A stretch of 64,000 bases of DNA from Mitsuaria sp. 7 (GTDB lineage: Bacteria; Pseudomonadota; Gammaproteobacteria; Burkholderiales; Burkholderiaceae_C). The stretch's first letter is position 1. Every line of letters begins with the position of its first letter. The translations under genes and the position numbers were made by a program. The notes beneath the pieces were generated by a model. That model was not told the origin of the DNA, did not search any database, and saw only the letters and a list, made by a program, of their open reading frames with translations. Below, in pieces: positions 63,396 to 64,000 of the stretch. Location: the NCBI RefSeq assembly GCF_001653795.1, contig NZ_CP011514.1, forward strand, positions 4,048,279 to 4,112,278. Direction: 5' to 3'.

Positions 63396-64000
63396 ATGAA
63401 CACCACCACCGCGGACTCGTCCCACCTGCCCTCCCAGCTGCCTTCGCAGCTGCCGGGCTCGGGCGAGGCGACGCCCACACGCTCGCTGGTCATCGGCAAG
63501 CACGGCTACTTCCAGGGTCGCAACACCTTCGACTGGATCTTCGCGGCGCTGGTGCTGATCGGCGCGGGCTTCGCGTTCAGCCGCTACCACGCGTCGATGG
63601 ATGTCTACGAGAAGGGCATCCTGGCCGGCGCCACGCCGGCGCTGATCGCGCTGGGCTGGTTCTGGCGGCCGCTGCGGCTGCTGTGCCTGATCGTGGGCGC
63701 GGCCAGCCTCTTCGCCATCCAGCTCTACCTGCGCCAGACCGACAGCTTCGGCGCCGACCTGGCGGCGGGCGAGAAGGTCTTCTTCCTGAAGTACATGCTG
63801 TCCAGCCAGAGCGCGATCCTGTGGATGAGCGTGCTGGTGTGGATGAGCACGCTGTTCTACTGGCTGGGCTTCCTGAAGAAGGACGGCGTCAGCGCGGCCG
63901 AGGCGATCGGCACGCGGCTGGCCTGGGGCGCCGTGGGCATGGCGCTGATCGGCACGATGGTGCGCTGGTTCGAGAGCCACCAGATCGCGCCCGACATCGG
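63396..64000 (+). CDS. ccsB: Cytochrome c biogenesis protein CcsB (3' end outside window)
   Basis: 201 residues seen, cut by the right edge. Hydrophobic helices at about 45-62 and 75-110; SFGADLAAGEKVFFLKYMLSS and WGAVGMALIGTMVRWFESH fit the N-terminal part of CcsB/ResC. The heme-handling WWD motif would lie beyond the edge. AGGAGG 6 bases before the start. Translated right after resB. Confidence 0.9.
   Translation, partial: MNTTTADSSHLPSQLPSQLPGSGEATPTRSLVIGKHGYFQGRNTFDWIFAALVLIGAGFAFSRYHASMDVYEKGILAGATPALIALGWFWRPLRLLCLIVGAASLFAIQLYLRQTDSFGADLAAGEKVFFLKYMLSSQSAILWMSVLVWMSTLFYWLGFLKKDGVSAAEAIGTRLAWGAVGMALIGTMVRWFESHQIAPDI

Overview
The window looks like a chromosomal segment of a GC-rich betaproteobacterium of the order Burkholderiales. 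Its composition, its single-copy housekeeping genes (dsbC, a UbiH-type hydroxylase, ychF, groES-groEL behind a CIRCE operator, engB, cytochrome c4, resB-ccsB) and its very large plant-polysaccharide locus fit the Roseateles/Mitsuaria/Rubrivivax group. The genus is an inference from gene content; no rRNA gene is present. No tRNA, rRNA, CRISPR array, transposase or prophage gene was recognised.

Layout. 1-3762: DUF3429 protein (cut by the left edge), dsbC, FAD hydroxylase, ychF with a terminator. 3784-7528: a lower-GC orphan gene with a PD-(D/E)XK-like nuclease module, a YddG-like exporter, an AraC regulator and a divergent short-chain dehydrogenase. 7586-10702: a two-component system divergent from a MipA/OmpV outer-membrane protein. 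10778-13488: a three-gene operon for folate-independent methionine synthesis (MesD, its DUF1852 partner, a flavin reductase).

13604-45292 is a glycan-utilisation region of about 32 kb. It encodes GH16, GH30, GH43-like, GH93-like with two CBM13 trefoils, GH2, GH5-like, GH43 and a second GH93-like enzyme; a TonB-dependent receptor; two complete ABC importers (a YtfQRT-YjfF-type furanose importer and a MalEFGK-type oligosaccharide importer); an orphan binding protein; and the Leloir enzymes GalM, GalK and GalT. Every gene from 10778 to 41476 is on the minus strand. A regulator with an ArsR-like helix-turn-helix lies between two AT-rich dyads, one before galT and one before the GH43-GH93 pair. 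I infer that galT-galK-galM-GH5-importer and GH43-GH93 form one regulon for arabinose- and galactose-rich glycans. A separate LacI-type palindrome precedes the GH30-MOSC-binding protein-GH16 operon, which may serve beta-glucan.

45369-52210 is sulfur and metal stress territory: a cysteine desulfurase/persulfide dioxygenase/rhodanese triple fusion divergent from an Lrp-type regulator; a convergent intergenic region with a strongly structured RNA-like element; and an ECF sigma/NrsF pair facing a bufferin operon (BufA-BufB-BufC-DoxX), with GTAACC-N16-CGAA promoters pointing both ways. 52207-64000: groES-groEL, a DUF1631 protein, a patatin/beta-barrel protein, EngB with an unusual acidic insertion, cytochrome c4 and the ResB-CcsB cytochrome c maturation pair (cut by the right edge).

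Repeats: a palindromic REP-like element occurs at four places, one of them in frame inside an ABC ATPase gene next to a second long inverted repeat. A nested 85-bp cruciform lies inside the galactose/importer operon, and a 12-bp tandem repeat lies in the leader of the GH2 gene.
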